A DNA stretch of 64,000 bases, taken from contig JANWUV010000010.1 of the NCBI GenBank assembly GCA_025057975.1, positions 62,001 through 126,000 on the forward strand. Reading direction: 5' to 3'. Under the pieces are notes generated by a model. The model worked only from the letters and a program-made list of their open reading frames with translations. It had not been told where the DNA came from and did not search any database. A program made the translations under genes and the position numbers. Source of the stretch: Chloracidobacterium sp. GTDB taxonomy: Bacteria > Acidobacteriota > Blastocatellia > Chloracidobacteriales > Chloracidobacteriaceae. Position 1 is the stretch's first letter; each line of letters starts with the position of its first letter. Positions 37,078-45,857 of this stretch are shown in pieces.

Positions 37078-38802
37078 ATGGCTTGGAACATGCACGATTT
37101 ACTGACTGAATTTGAACGCGAGGAGATCGTTTTTGAACGCCTTGATGCTTGGGCGCAGGCGTCGCCTGAGGCAGTGTACCTCTACGATGGTGAAGGCGAT
37201 CAGGCGTTCACCTTTGGGCATGTGGCGGCGTTGACCGATACGATCGCTGGCCGGCTGGCCCACTTCGGGATTGAACGCGGGCAGCGGGTTTCCGTGTTGA
37301 TGCAGAATTCGTTCATCACGGCGCTGGCGATGTTCGGGATTTGGAAAGCGGGCGGCGTATTTTGTCCCATCAACCACACGTTCACCGGTAAGTTGCTGGC
37401 TTATACGCTCAACGATACGCAACCGGCGTTGCTGTTGACCGAGCGCCGAATGATCCCGCGTTTGGTGGAAATCGCCGGCGACCTGACGCCTGTGCCGCGC
37501 GCCGTTGTTTATAACGCGCCGGAAGACGCGCCTGAGGCCGTGGATGCATCAGAAGAAGCGTCGTTTGCCGCTTTTCGGCCGCTTGACTGGCAGGAATTGC
37601 TTGCGCCGGCGCCGCGCCCCAACTTCACGGCGACGTTCAGCGATCCGGCAAGCATCGTGTACACCTCTGGCACAACCGGGCCGTCAAAGGGCGTCGTTCT
37701 GTCGTTTCGCTGCCTGAACCAATACTGCTTCCTGGCGCGCAAACTGCTGACCCGCGACGACGTCATCTACTGCGACTTGCCGATGTATCACATCGCCGGT
37801 GCGTTTGCGCTTGTGGCGCGGGCGGCGTGGGTTGGCTGTGAGGTCGCTGTTTGGAATCGCTTCAGCCCACATGATTTCTGGGCGCGCATCGCCAAACGCG
37901 GCGCGACAACCGCCATTTTACTTGACGTAATGACGCCGTGGTTGATGAAGGCTCCGCCGAGTGAACAGGATCGTCGGAACACGCTTTCCAAGGTGCATTT
38001 GCAGCCGCTGCCGTTGAACCATCAGGAAATCGCGCGCCGCTTCGGGTTCGATATTGTCACGACCGGTTTCGGACAAACGGAATCCGGTCTGGGACTATGT
38101 CTTGTGATTGAGGAAACGCCGGACGGCGAGGGGACGCCGCCCGAATTCTGGAAAGGTGCGACGCGCGACCATATTCGCCAAACGGCGGCGCAGTTTGGGG
38201 TTCCCGTGGTTCGCGGTGAGTCCGTCACGACCAAAGGCGCGATGGGGCGTCCAATGCCGTTCCACGAAGTCGCCGTTCTGAACGAACGGGGCTATCCCTG
38301 TAAGCCAGGGGAGATCGGCGAACTCTGCTTTCGGCCAAAGATTCCGGGACTGTTGTTCGACGGCTACCTGGGCAAACCGGAAGCCACACTCAAGGCATTC
38401 CGCCATCTCTGGTTTCATACAGGCGACGCGGCCTACGTAGACGAAAACGGTGACTACTTTTTTGTTGACCGATTGGGGGACCGACTGCGGCGGCGCGGCG
38501 AGAACTTCTCCAGTTACGTTGTTGAAGACCTTCTGTATCAGCACCCGGACATTGCGCTCTGCGCCGTTTTCCCTATTCCGGCGGCGGAAGGCGATGAAGA
38601 CGACATTGTGGCGTTCATTGTGCCTAAGCCTGACACGAACCTGACGGAAGCATCCGTGGCGGCGTGGGCGGAGCGACATCTGCCGAAGTTCATGCAGCCG
38701 CAGTATATTCGGCTGGTCGCTGAACTGCCGCGCACACTCACCAATAAGGTTGAAAAGTATAAGCTCCGCGCCCAAGTGCTGCGTGAGTTAGGACGCGCAT
38801 GA
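37078..38802 (+). CDS. AMP-dependent acyl-CoA synthetase/ligase (CaiC-like)
   Basis: A 574-residue adenylate-forming ligase that would activate a carboxylic acid to its CoA thioester in two steps. Motif A3 is SIVYTSGTTGPSKG (about residue 190), then GFGQTESGLGL, the linker motif FHTGDAAYVDENGDYFFVDRLGDRLRRRGENFSS and the C-terminal catalytic Lys in TLTNKVEKYKL. Overall similarity is to crotonobetaine/carnitine-CoA ligase rather than to acetyl- or long-chain-specific enzymes; the true substrate is open. Start at 37078 (MAWNMHD) or the next ATG (MHDLL). The AIM24 gene starts 88 nt after its end. Confidence 0.9.
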   Translation: MAWNMHDLLTEFEREEIVFERLDAWAQASPEAVYLYDGEGDQAFTFGHVAALTDTIAGRLAHFGIERGQRVSVLMQNSFITALAMFGIWKAGGVFCPINHTFTGKLLAYTLNDTQPALLLTERRMIPRLVEIAGDLTPVPRAVVYNAPEDAPEAVDASEEASFAAFRPLDWQELLAPAPRPNFTATFSDPASIVYTSGTTGPSKGVVLSFRCLNQYCFLARKLLTRDDVIYCDLPMYHIAGAFALVARAAWVGCEVAVWNRFSPHDFWARIAKRGATTAILLDVMTPWLMKAPPSEQDRRNTLSKVHLQPLPLNHQEIARRFGFDIVTTGFGQTESGLGLCLVIEETPDGEGTPPEFWKGATRDHIRQTAAQFGVPVVRGESVTTKGAMGRPMPFHEVAVLNERGYPCKPGEIGELCFRPKIPGLLFDGYLGKPEATLKAFRHLWFHTGDAAYVDENGDYFFVDRLGDRLRRRGENFSSYVVEDLLYQHPDIALCAVFPIPAAEGDEDDIVAFIVPKPDTNLTEASVAAWAERHLPKFMQPQYIRLVAELPRTLTNKVEKYKLRAQVLRELGRA

Positions 38803-38890
38803 GCGCATGGGCCTTTGTGCTTTCGCCTTCGCCTGTGCTACGAACTGACAGCCCCTCACGGCGCACTTCAGTCTTTTGGAGAAAATGCCA

Positions 38891-39658
38891 ATGCCGCAGT
38901 CGGATGTTATTGATTACCGCATCGTCGGCGATGATTTGCAGGGCGTCATCATCACGCTTGACCCCAATGAACAGGTTCTAGCCGAAGCCGGCGTCATGTT
39001 GTACATGACCGACGGCATTCAGATGCAGACGACGATGGCCACGGATAGCTCGAAGGGTTTCTTCGGCAATCTGGCCAAAGCCGTCGGGCGTGTGTTTTCC
39101 GGCGCGGGCTTTTTCATTACAACGTTCACCAACTACGGTCACACCCGCGCGGATGTCGCGTTTGCCGCCCCCTATCCGGGTAAAATCATCCCGATTGATC
39201 TGGCCAAATACGGCGGCGAAGTGTTGTGCCAGAAAGATTCATTTCTCTGCGCCGCCCGTGGGACGGACATCAGCGTTGGTTTTCAACAGCGGCTCGGCGC
39301 GGGCTTTTTCGGCGGCGAGGGCTTTATTCTTCAGCGACTGCGGGGGGATGGCATGGCGTTTATTCACGCCGGTGGTGCTGTCATTGCCCATACCCTGCGG
39401 CCGGGCGAGACGCTGCGGGTGGACACCGGCTGCGTTGTCGCTTTTCAGCCGTCAGTACAATTCGACATTCAGTTCGTCGGCGGCTTCAAAAACGCCTTGT
39501 TCGGCGGCGAGGGGCTGTTCCTGGCGTCGCTGACGGGACCGGGCTACGTCCTACTCCAAACACTGCCTTTCAGTCGGCTTGTGGGACGGATTAGCGCAAC
39601 TCTGCCCCGCGCCACGTCTGGGACGGGCATTAGCGGACTGTTCGGTGACGACAACTAG
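38891..39658 (+). CDS. AIM24 family protein (TIGR00266 type)
   Basis: A 255-residue beta-rich protein of the AIM24/TIGR00266 family: VIITLDPNEQVLAEAGVMLYMTDGIQMQT, FFITTFTNYGHTRADVAFAAPYPGKIIPIDL, GEGFILQRLRGDGMAFIHAGG and VAFQPSVQFDIQFVGG. Bacterial members have no assigned biochemical activity; eukaryotic AIM24 is in mitochondria. There is no signal peptide. The ATG at 38891 has GGAG 9 nt upstream; another ATG six bases earlier would have only 3 nt spacing. It follows the AMP ligase on the same strand. Confidence 0.85.
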   Translation: MPQSDVIDYRIVGDDLQGVIITLDPNEQVLAEAGVMLYMTDGIQMQTTMATDSSKGFFGNLAKAVGRVFSGAGFFITTFTNYGHTRADVAFAAPYPGKIIPIDLAKYGGEVLCQKDSFLCAARGTDISVGFQQRLGAGFFGGEGFILQRLRGDGMAFIHAGGAVIAHTLRPGETLRVDTGCVVAFQPSVQFDIQFVGGFKNALFGGEGLFLASLTGPGYVLLQTLPFSRLVGRISATLPRATSGTGISGLFGDDN

Positions 39659-39694
39659 TCTACATAACTTAGCTGGGACTTACCGCTTATTCTT

Positions 39695-39769
39695 CGCTTC
39701 GGCGCAGCGCTGCTCCCACGAAAAAACCGCGTAGGCGTTTTGGTAGGGCGGTGTGCTGCGCCGAAAGCG
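39695..39769. repeat. imperfect 14-bp inverted repeat
   Basis: CGCTTCGGCGCAGC (39695-39708) is mirrored by GCTGCGCCGAAAGCG (39755-39769); the pair matches over 14 bases with one extra A. The spacer is 46 bp. No coding sequence is between the arms. It could be a small mobile palindrome, or the base of a large RNA hairpin acting as terminator for the AIM24 gene. Confidence 0.5.
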
Positions 39770-39974
39770 CCCGCCGCTAAGTTTCTGTGTCCGGCGGCGG
39801 CGACAAGAGCAAGGGAAAAGAGCAAGGAAAAAGCAGCAGAGCGCCGCCGCCGCTGTACCACCGAGACGCGCTACTCACTAAAGCCTGGTCCGCCGACAGA
39901 CTGCGGCTTCCCCATCCTTTTTACACCTCCACGGACGGGGGAAGGGCGAGCAAACTTCAGCGTCCGGCTTGGCG

Positions 39975-39995
39975 TCCCACCCCACGGGGGTGGGA
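39975..39995. repeat. perfect 9-bp hairpin with 3-nt loop
   Basis: TCCCACCCC, loop ACG, GGGGTGGGA: an uninterrupted 9-bp G/C-rich stem. No T run follows, so a standard intrinsic terminator is unlikely. Function unknown. Confidence 0.5.
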
Positions 39996-40179
39996 ATGTC
40001 CCTAGTGTTGCTGGCTTCTACACGTGCGAGGCGGCTCGGATCTGGCGCTGAAGCGCGCGCTAAGCCGGCGCGGCGGAAAGCGCGCCTAGGACAAACGGCC
40101 GCAATGACTGCGTCCCCAAAATCATCTCTTGACAGAAACAACCAAGCGCCCAATACTTACTCCAGCCCAACGGTTGTGC

Positions 40180-40269
40180 GGAGAAGTCGCATAGTGGCCT
40201 AGTGCGCTGGTTTGCTAAACCGGTGTACGCGAAAGCGTACCGAGGGTTCGAATCCCTCCTTCTCCGCCA
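40180..40269 (+). tRNA. tRNA-Ser (anticodon GCT)
   Basis: Class II cloverleaf on the plus strand: acceptor stem GGAGAAG/CTTCTCC, anticodon loop TTGCTAA, variable arm around GTACGCGAAAGCGTAC and T loop TTCGAAT; discriminator G and encoded CCA at 40267-40269. It decodes AGC/AGU serine codons. Confidence 0.95.
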
Positions 40270-40620
40270 CTTTCGGGGGTGACCCTCCCCCATATTTGCC
40301 AGCCACCGTCTTGAAAAGGCTGTTCGCGTACGTTACTCCGCTAGTAACCGCCAGTACTAGTTTGCGTCGTTGCCTAACCAAGGTTACCCGTCCAGTGAAA
40401 GAAACGCCGCAGGCTTTTGTCGGCTTAGCTGATGGTGTCCACTGTTTGTGGGTGAGGGTTCGGCGAAGCCGCCGAGCAGCTCTTGAGCAAGTCATCCAAT
40501 CGCTCGCGCACAACCCCTAGTGTTGTGGCAAAACCTGCTCCTACCTCCGTCCTAGCAAAGGTTAGGTCTTTTGGTACGCTTGCCTTTGGTGCGCTTGTTT
40601 AGGAGTCTTACCGTACCATC
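40270..40620. other. gene-free stretch before the TonB-dependent receptor
   Basis: 351 bp after tRNA-Ser. I see no coding region, no Fur-box-like AT palindrome and no known riboswitch core. AGGAG lies about 15 nt upstream of the receptor ATG, far for a ribosome site. A promoter must be here but cannot be placed by eye. Confidence 0.4.
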
Positions 40621-43338
40621 ATGAGGAAATCCTTTGGTGTCTTCTTGCTTCTTTTGTGGTGCGCCACAAGTTCGGGCGCGGCGGCGGAATCAGCTGTGTT
40701 GACTGGTCGCGTGCGGAGTGTGTCAGGTGCGCCAGTCGCTGACGCTCGTCTAACGCTACTTACAGCACGGCAAACAGTCGCCGCTGTGACAACCAGCGCA
40801 ACCGACGGCGGCTATCGGTTTGACGACGTTGCGCCGGGCACGTACGAACTTTCAGTCACCGCCGCCGATGGGCTGACGGCGCGGCTGGCGGTGTCGCTTG
40901 CCGCCGGGGTCGAGGCTACCCGCGATGTTGTGGTCGCCCTGTCGCCGATTGCTGAGACCGTAACGGTGACGGCTGAAGTTGGGCTTGTCCAAGACAAGGA
41001 CGAGCTTGGGCAAACGGTGACGGTCATTCCGCAAGCGCGCCTGCGCGAGCGCGTCATCGGTGGGCTGGCGGAGGCTTTCGCTGGGGAAGCCGGCCTTTCG
41101 GTACAGCAGACCAGTCCGACGCTGGGTGGTGTGTTCATTCGCGGCCTCGTCGCTAGCCGCGTGTCGGTCTTTGTGGATGGCGTCCGCTACACAACCGGCG
41201 CGCAGCGCGGCGGCATCAGCACGTTTTTCAACCTACTTGAACCGAGTGGCCTGCGCAGCGTTGAAGTGCTGCACGGGCCGCACGGCGCACAGTATGGGAG
41301 TGACAGCTTGGGCGGCAGCGTCCAGTTACTTACAGCGACTGCACCCCTGACGGCGTCCGGTTTTGAGTTTCACGGTGAAAGCGCCGTCTTTGGGGCGAGC
41401 GCCGTCGCCGGTTTTGGGAGCGCGACGCGCTTCGCTTTCGGTACGCCGCGATTCGGGGCGGTCGTCAACTTAGCTGGACGCCGCATCAATACGCTGCGGG
41501 CGGGCGGCGGGATTGATTCGCGGGCGGCCGTCGCACGCTTCTTTGATCTGCCGTCGAACCGCTTCTACGGCGAACGTCAGCCGGACACGGCTTTCACCGA
41601 ATACGCCGGAAGCCTCAAAGCCGTAGTGACGCCGGCGTTGGGGCAGCAGTTGGTGTTTCACTACCAGCGCGGCCAGCAGGACGGCGGCAAGCGGTCGGAT
41701 CAACTACTGGGCGGCGACGGCAACCTCGTCGCCAAGCTCGGCAACTTGATGCTCGACTTCGGCTACCTGCGCTATGACGCCCAACGTCTTGGTTGGTTTG
41801 ACAGCCTGACGGTCACGGGCAGCTTCAACGTCCAGCGCGAGGAGCGCATCAATCAGGGCGGACAGGGCAATCCGGCGACGCTCATCAATGCGCAGTACGA
41901 GCGGACGCGGGCGGTCGGCGCGTCGCTCTTCGGCTCAAAGGCGCTGCCGGGCGGACATACCCTGCTGAGCGGCGCAGATTTCTACCGTGATGTCATGCGC
42001 GCCCGCGCCTTCGACGCCAACCCGACGACGGGCGCGGCTGCCGCCGCCCGTCCGCGCGTGCCCAACGGGGCGTACTTCAACAACTACGGCTTTTTCGTGC
42101 AGGACATGTGGGACGCCGTACCGAACCGGCTACGGCTGTCGGCAAGCGCACGCTATGGTGTGGCGTCTTATCGAGCGCGGGCGCGCGACAACGCACCGGT
42201 CGGCGGGCGGGCTGTCGTAGAAGACGACGCCGTACGCACCACCGCATGGACGTTCCGCATTGGGGGAGCATGGCAGATTGGGCGCGGCTTCGCGCTGGCC
42301 GCGAATGTGGCGCGCGGCTTTCGTCCGCCAAACATGACGGATTTGGGTTCGCTCGGCCTACAGGGTAACGGCGTGTATGAAGTCGCTGCGCCGTCCGTCG
42401 CCGGGCGCAACGCCTTCATCGGCACAACGGCCGACGCCACAGCCGTTTCAACGGGGCTGCCCGTCAAGCAGGTCATCCCCGAAAGCAGTCTGAGCTACGA
42501 GGTCAGCCTTCGTTATCGAAATGGCTGGGTGGATGCTGACGCGACCGGCTTTGTGACCAACATCAATGACCTGCTGACAACGCAAACACTCATCTTGCCG
42601 CCGGGCGCAGTTGGGACGCGCATTGGTACGGAAATCATCATTGCGCAGCTTCCGACGGGGGCGGTGTTTGTCGCGCCGGCGGTGAGTCCAGTGCGGGTGC
42701 GGGCGAACTTCTCCAACGCGCGGATTTACGGCGTTGAAAGCTCGCTGGGCGTCAGGCTGACGGAAAACTGGTCGCTAGGTGGGAACTTCACTTGGCTGCA
42801 CGCTGAAGACCGCGCCACAGGCCAGCCGCCGAATGTCGAGGGCGGGACGCCGCCGCCGCAGGGGCTTCTTCGGCTGCGCTATCAGCCGTCGCGCCGGAAC
42901 TGGTGGGTTGAAGGCGTCGTCGCCGCCGCACATCGGCAAACGCGCCTGTCGTCGCTCAACCTCGATGACCGTCGGATTGGCGCGACGCGGACGCGGACGC
43001 AAATTCAGAACTTTTTCCGGCGCGGCGCGACCGTCCGGGGTTTTGTGGAAGCCGGTCCCGACGGGCGCTTTGGGACGGCGGATGACCGTCTCCGCCTCAC
43101 CGGCGAAACGTTGGCGCAAATCCAGGCGCGCGTACTGGGGACGGCGACCAGTGCGCCAATGTTTCCGGCGTTGCCGGGTTGGGTGACGCTCAACCTGCGT
43201 GGCGGGTATCAGCTCGGCGAGCGACATGAGCTGTTCATCGCTTTTGATAACATCCTTGACCAAAATTACCGCACGATTTCGTCCGGCGTAGACGCACCGG
43301 GGCGCAACGTGGTCGTCCGCTATACAGTGCGGTTTTAG
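40621..43338 (+). CDS. TonB-dependent outer membrane receptor with carboxypeptidase-regulatory-like N-terminal domain
   Basis: A 905-residue outer membrane transporter. A signal peptide ends in SSGAAAE; a carboxypeptidase-regulatory-like beta domain follows (25-110: SGAPVADARLTLL, YRFDDVAPGTYEL). The TonB box-like ETVTVTAEV leads into the plug (VFIRGLVASRVSVFVDGVRYTTG, GLRSVEVLHGPHGAQYGSDSLGGSVQL), then the barrel, ending with NVVVRYTVRF (aromatic last residue). It would import a siderophore, cobalamin or carbohydrate-like ligand using TonB energy. No ligand-specific neighbour is present. ATG at 40621. A strong hairpin follows its stop. Confidence 0.93.
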   Translation: MRKSFGVFLLLLWCATSSGAAAESAVLTGRVRSVSGAPVADARLTLLTARQTVAAVTTSATDGGYRFDDVAPGTYELSVTAADGLTARLAVSLAAGVEATRDVVVALSPIAETVTVTAEVGLVQDKDELGQTVTVIPQARLRERVIGGLAEAFAGEAGLSVQQTSPTLGGVFIRGLVASRVSVFVDGVRYTTGAQRGGISTFFNLLEPSGLRSVEVLHGPHGAQYGSDSLGGSVQLLTATAPLTASGFEFHGESAVFGASAVAGFGSATRFAFGTPRFGAVVNLAGRRINTLRAGGGIDSRAAVARFFDLPSNRFYGERQPDTAFTEYAGSLKAVVTPALGQQLVFHYQRGQQDGGKRSDQLLGGDGNLVAKLGNLMLDFGYLRYDAQRLGWFDSLTVTGSFNVQREERINQGGQGNPATLINAQYERTRAVGASLFGSKALPGGHTLLSGADFYRDVMRARAFDANPTTGAAAAARPRVPNGAYFNNYGFFVQDMWDAVPNRLRLSASARYGVASYRARARDNAPVGGRAVVEDDAVRTTAWTFRIGGAWQIGRGFALAANVARGFRPPNMTDLGSLGLQGNGVYEVAAPSVAGRNAFIGTTADATAVSTGLPVKQVIPESSLSYEVSLRYRNGWVDADATGFVTNINDLLTTQTLILPPGAVGTRIGTEIIIAQLPTGAVFVAPAVSPVRVRANFSNARIYGVESSLGVRLTENWSLGGNFTWLHAEDRATGQPPNVEGGTPPPQGLLRLRYQPSRRNWWVEGVVAAAHRQTRLSSLNLDDRRIGATRTRTQIQNFFRRGATVRGFVEAGPDGRFGTADDRLRLTGETLAQIQARVLGTATSAPMFPALPGWVTLNLRGGYQLGERHELFIAFDNILDQNYRTISSGVDAPGRNVVVRYTVRF

Positions 43339-43385
43339 AGCAGTTTCTGTGAAGCGGACGATACCCGGCGTGAGCCACATAGCAG

Positions 43386-43418
43386 TTTGGCGTGCGGCGG
43401 TGTTCCGCCTACGCCAAA
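43386..43418 (+). terminator. hairpin after the TonB-dependent receptor gene
   Basis: TTTGGCGT pairs with ACGCCAAA, then a small internal loop and GGCGG pairs with CCGCC around TGTT, about 50 nt after the stop codon. There is no T tail, so transcription end is plausible but not shown. Confidence 0.4.
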
Positions 43419-43551
43419 TCAAGGGCTTTCTCACCAACCTCTTTGGAAAGCGATCCACCGATGCTGCCCCATAACTGGCGCGTAACTTCGACAAAGCGGC
43501 GTCGGTTGTGAAATCATACGCAGGATGATTTGCGTACGGTGATAATCCCCT

Positions 43552-44250
43552 ATGAATCAACCATTCCCTATCCTTAAGGGTACGAAGCGGATTCCGATCT
43601 TCCCGCTTCCGGTGGCGCTATTCCCCGGAACGATGCTGCCGCTGCACATCTTTGAGGAGCGGTATAAGGCCATGGTGCGCGACTGTCTAGCCGGAGAAAA
43701 AATTTTCGGCGTGACATTCGTAATGGGGCGGGAAGGCTTTCCCCCACCGGTCGGCCGGGTTGGTTGCGTCGCCTTCATCGTCGCCACCATTCCCCTTGAA
43801 GAAGGGCGGATGAACATCCTGACCACTGGCCTGATGCGCTACCACGCGCTGGAGTACTTTCAAGATAAGCCGTATCTGGAGGGTCTCGTGACGTTCTTTG
43901 ACGATCAGCCAGCACACGAGGACCTCACGGAGGTCGCCGATGCCGTACGCTCCATGTTCCGGCGCACCATCAGAGCGATTCGCGCCATGAGCCGCGAAGA
44001 CGACAACTTCCCCGACGAACTGCCTGAAGATCCACGAGCGCTGTCCTTCCTCGTAGCCTCGCTGTTGCAAATGAGCGACGAACAAAAGATGGTGCTGATG
44101 GAGCTGACGGATACAGGCGAGCGCCTTGAACGCCTGCGGCGGCTGTTGATTCCGGCGGTGGAAAAGTATGAACTGCGCGCCGCCGTCAATGAACTGGCTA
44201 AAATGAATGGACACAGCCCGCGCGGGCCGTCTGAACACCTCAAACCGTAG
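43552..44250 (+). CDS. LON peptidase substrate-binding-domain protein
   Basis: A 232-residue protein consisting only of the N-terminal substrate-recognition domain of Lon proteases: IPIFPLPVALFPGTMLPLHIFEERYKAMVRDCL, FGVTFVMGREGF, GCVAFIVATIPLEEGRMNILTTGLMRY, and a helical C-terminal half (SFLVASLLQMSDEQKMVLMELTDTGERLERLRRLL). No ATPase or protease domain is attached. Free-standing copies are common in bacteria, including near VWFA genes; they may bind unfolded proteins. ATG at 43552. The VWFA gene starts 8 nt after its stop, so the two are probably in one transcript. Confidence 0.85.
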   Translation: MNQPFPILKGTKRIPIFPLPVALFPGTMLPLHIFEERYKAMVRDCLAGEKIFGVTFVMGREGFPPPVGRVGCVAFIVATIPLEEGRMNILTTGLMRYHALEYFQDKPYLEGLVTFFDDQPAHEDLTEVADAVRSMFRRTIRAIRAMSREDDNFPDELPEDPRALSFLVASLLQMSDEQKMVLMELTDTGERLERLRRLLIPAVEKYELRAAVNELAKMNGHSPRGPSEHLKP

Positions 44251-44257
44251 CGCTGTG

Positions 44258-45262
44258 ATGGTCAGGTGGACAGTGACATACGGCTTGTGGGTGGCGCTCT
44301 GGTGTGGAGCGGTGTTGTGGCCGCTTCACGCCGACGCTCAGGAGCGTCCAGCCCTACCGGACGATACGCTGGTGACGCTGCGCGCCCAGCAGGTCATTGT
44401 GCCGTTTACGGTAGCGGATCGCCTGAATCGTCCGGTCGCCGACCTTACCGCCGAGGAAGTCAAGCTCTTTGAAGACGGCGTTGAACAGGAAATTGTCTCG
44501 CTTCGCCCGGCTTCCGCCCTACCGACAACGGTGGTCATCGTTCTTGACTGTAGTGGAAGCATGGCGCGTCGTCTGGCGTTGGCGAAGCGGGCAACCGGCA
44601 ATTTTCTTGATCGCCTTTTACGTGGGCCGCAAGATCGGGCGGCGTTGCTTGCTTGCCAGCAAGATATTTTCCCAGCCCATCCTCTGACCGGCGACGCGGC
44701 GGCATTACGACAAGCCCTTGCCGACCTCGATGAGCGACTGCCGACGCCGCTTGGTCGAACGCCTCCCTTCGAGCCGTCAAAAGCTATCCCGCCCGGAACG
44801 GCACTCTATGCTGCTGTTTACGCCGCGATTGACATGCTGCTGATGGAGGGGAGCGACGATGACCGGCGGCGCGTTGTCGTAGTCGTCAGCGACGGCTTCG
44901 ACAGCGAAGGGGTCGCGCGTCTCGGCGAGGTGATTGAGCACGCCTGGCGGGCAGGCGTCAGTATTTACGCCCTTGGCATCAGCGCTCCCGATCTGACGGC
45001 CGCCGACGCTGACCGGATGGTCAACCGCGCCGAACTTGAACGCCTGTGTACATCAACCGGCGGGCAAGCCTTCTTTCCGCGTCTCGACCGCGAGTTCTTC
45101 ACGGCCTTTGAGCAAATCGAGAGGGATTTGCGGCAGTGTTTTGTGCTGGCCTACACGCCGACAAACGAATCCGCGTCCTTTCGGGCTATTCGCATCGAGA
45201 TTCCACGGCGGCCGGACTGGAAGGTGCGCCACCGGGCCGGGTACTACGCCGGCACCCCATGA
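44258..45262 (+). CDS. exported VWFA domain protein (VWFA-related acidobacterial type)
   Basis: A 334-residue exported protein. A signal peptide (LWVALWCGAVLWPLHADAQ) precedes a beta segment with LRAQQVIVPFTVADRLNRPVADLTAEEVKLFEDG, a typical lead of acidobacterial VWFA-related proteins. The VWA domain starts with VVIVLDCSGSM: the MIDAS residues Asp97, Ser99 and Ser101 are intact. SDGFDSEGVARLGEVIEHAWRAGVSIYALGIS is the second half. It would bind metal-dependent partner proteins in the periplasm. Start at 44258 gives a normal signal peptide. Follows the Lon-domain gene closely; Dps comes 100 nt later. Confidence 0.88.
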   Translation: MVRWTVTYGLWVALWCGAVLWPLHADAQERPALPDDTLVTLRAQQVIVPFTVADRLNRPVADLTAEEVKLFEDGVEQEIVSLRPASALPTTVVIVLDCSGSMARRLALAKRATGNFLDRLLRGPQDRAALLACQQDIFPAHPLTGDAAALRQALADLDERLPTPLGRTPPFEPSKAIPPGTALYAAVYAAIDMLLMEGSDDDRRRVVVVVSDGFDSEGVARLGEVIEHAWRAGVSIYALGISAPDLTAADADRMVNRAELERLCTSTGGQAFFPRLDREFFTAFEQIERDLRQCFVLAYTPTNESASFRAIRIEIPRRPDWKVRHRAGYYAGTP

Positions 45263-45362
45263 AACAAACCGCTGCGCCGTCGCTCGCGCACAAAGCCTGC
45301 TCCACAGTGGAGGCTACACAGACCTTCCACATTTTCACAGCTTTTTCCACAGGAGGAACGTT

Positions 45363-45857
45363 ATGGGTGAACAACTTCACGCGACGCGGATTGATCTTCC
45401 CGAAGAAATCCGGGTCGCCGTTGTGCGGTTGTTGAATCAATCGCTGGCGACGGCGCTCGACCTCAAAACACAGGTCAAACAGGCCCACTGGAATGTCAAG
45501 GGACCGCAATTTGCGGCGCTCCATGCCTTGTTTGATGAGATGGCCGGCGAGCTTGACGGCTTTGTGGATGAACTCGCCGAACGGGTGACGGCGCTGGGCG
45601 GGACGGCGCTAGGGACAGCCCGGATCGCTGCTGCCACCTCTACACTGCCGGAGTACCCAACCGACATTCAGGACGGTTTGGATCACGTTCGGGCGCTGGC
45701 TGACCGCTACGCCCCCTTCGCCAAGCATGTCCGCGCCGCCATTAGCGAAACGGACGAACTGGGCGATGCTGATACGGCTGACCTGTACACTGGCATTTCC
45801 CGCGCGATTGATAAGCGGCTGTGGTTTCTCGAAGCCCACTTGCAAGCCCAGCGCTAA
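45363..45857 (+). CDS. dps: Dps family DNA-binding ferritin
   Basis: A 164-residue four-helix-bundle ferritin that stores iron, protects DNA and detoxifies peroxide. The ferroxidase region is QAHWNVKGPQFAALHALFDEMAGELDGFVDELAERVTALGG, with the typical His and Asp/Glu ligands shared between subunits. Length fits the family. AGGAGG precedes the ATG at 45363 at good spacing. Its end overlaps the 5' end of the formiminotransferase reading frame. Iron and light stress in a phototroph make this a reasonable gene to find here. Confidence 0.94.
   Translation: MGEQLHATRIDLPEEIRVAVVRLLNQSLATALDLKTQVKQAHWNVKGPQFAALHALFDEMAGELDGFVDELAERVTALGGTALGTARIAAATSTLPEYPTDIQDGLDHVRALADRYAPFAKHVRAAISETDELGDADTADLYTGISRAIDKRLWFLEAHLQAQR

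Larger units (their letters stand above)
39659..40179. other. gene-free stretch with two inverted repeats
   Basis: 521 bp between the AIM24 gene and tRNA-Ser. No reading frame here looks like protein by composition. Two palindromic elements are present (entered separately at 39695-39769 and 39975-39995). The surrounding sequence is unremarkable and GC-rich. Confidence 0.5.

Noticed and set aside
39931-40010. CRISPR-like short palindromes (CCACGG near 39931 and a hairpin at 39975)
   Set aside because: Only one clear hairpin, no second matching repeat and no cas genes in the window.
40270-40620. Possible Fur box or cobalamin riboswitch before the TonB-dependent receptor
   Set aside because: No AT-rich palindrome and no conserved B12 box; only ordinary GC-rich sequence.
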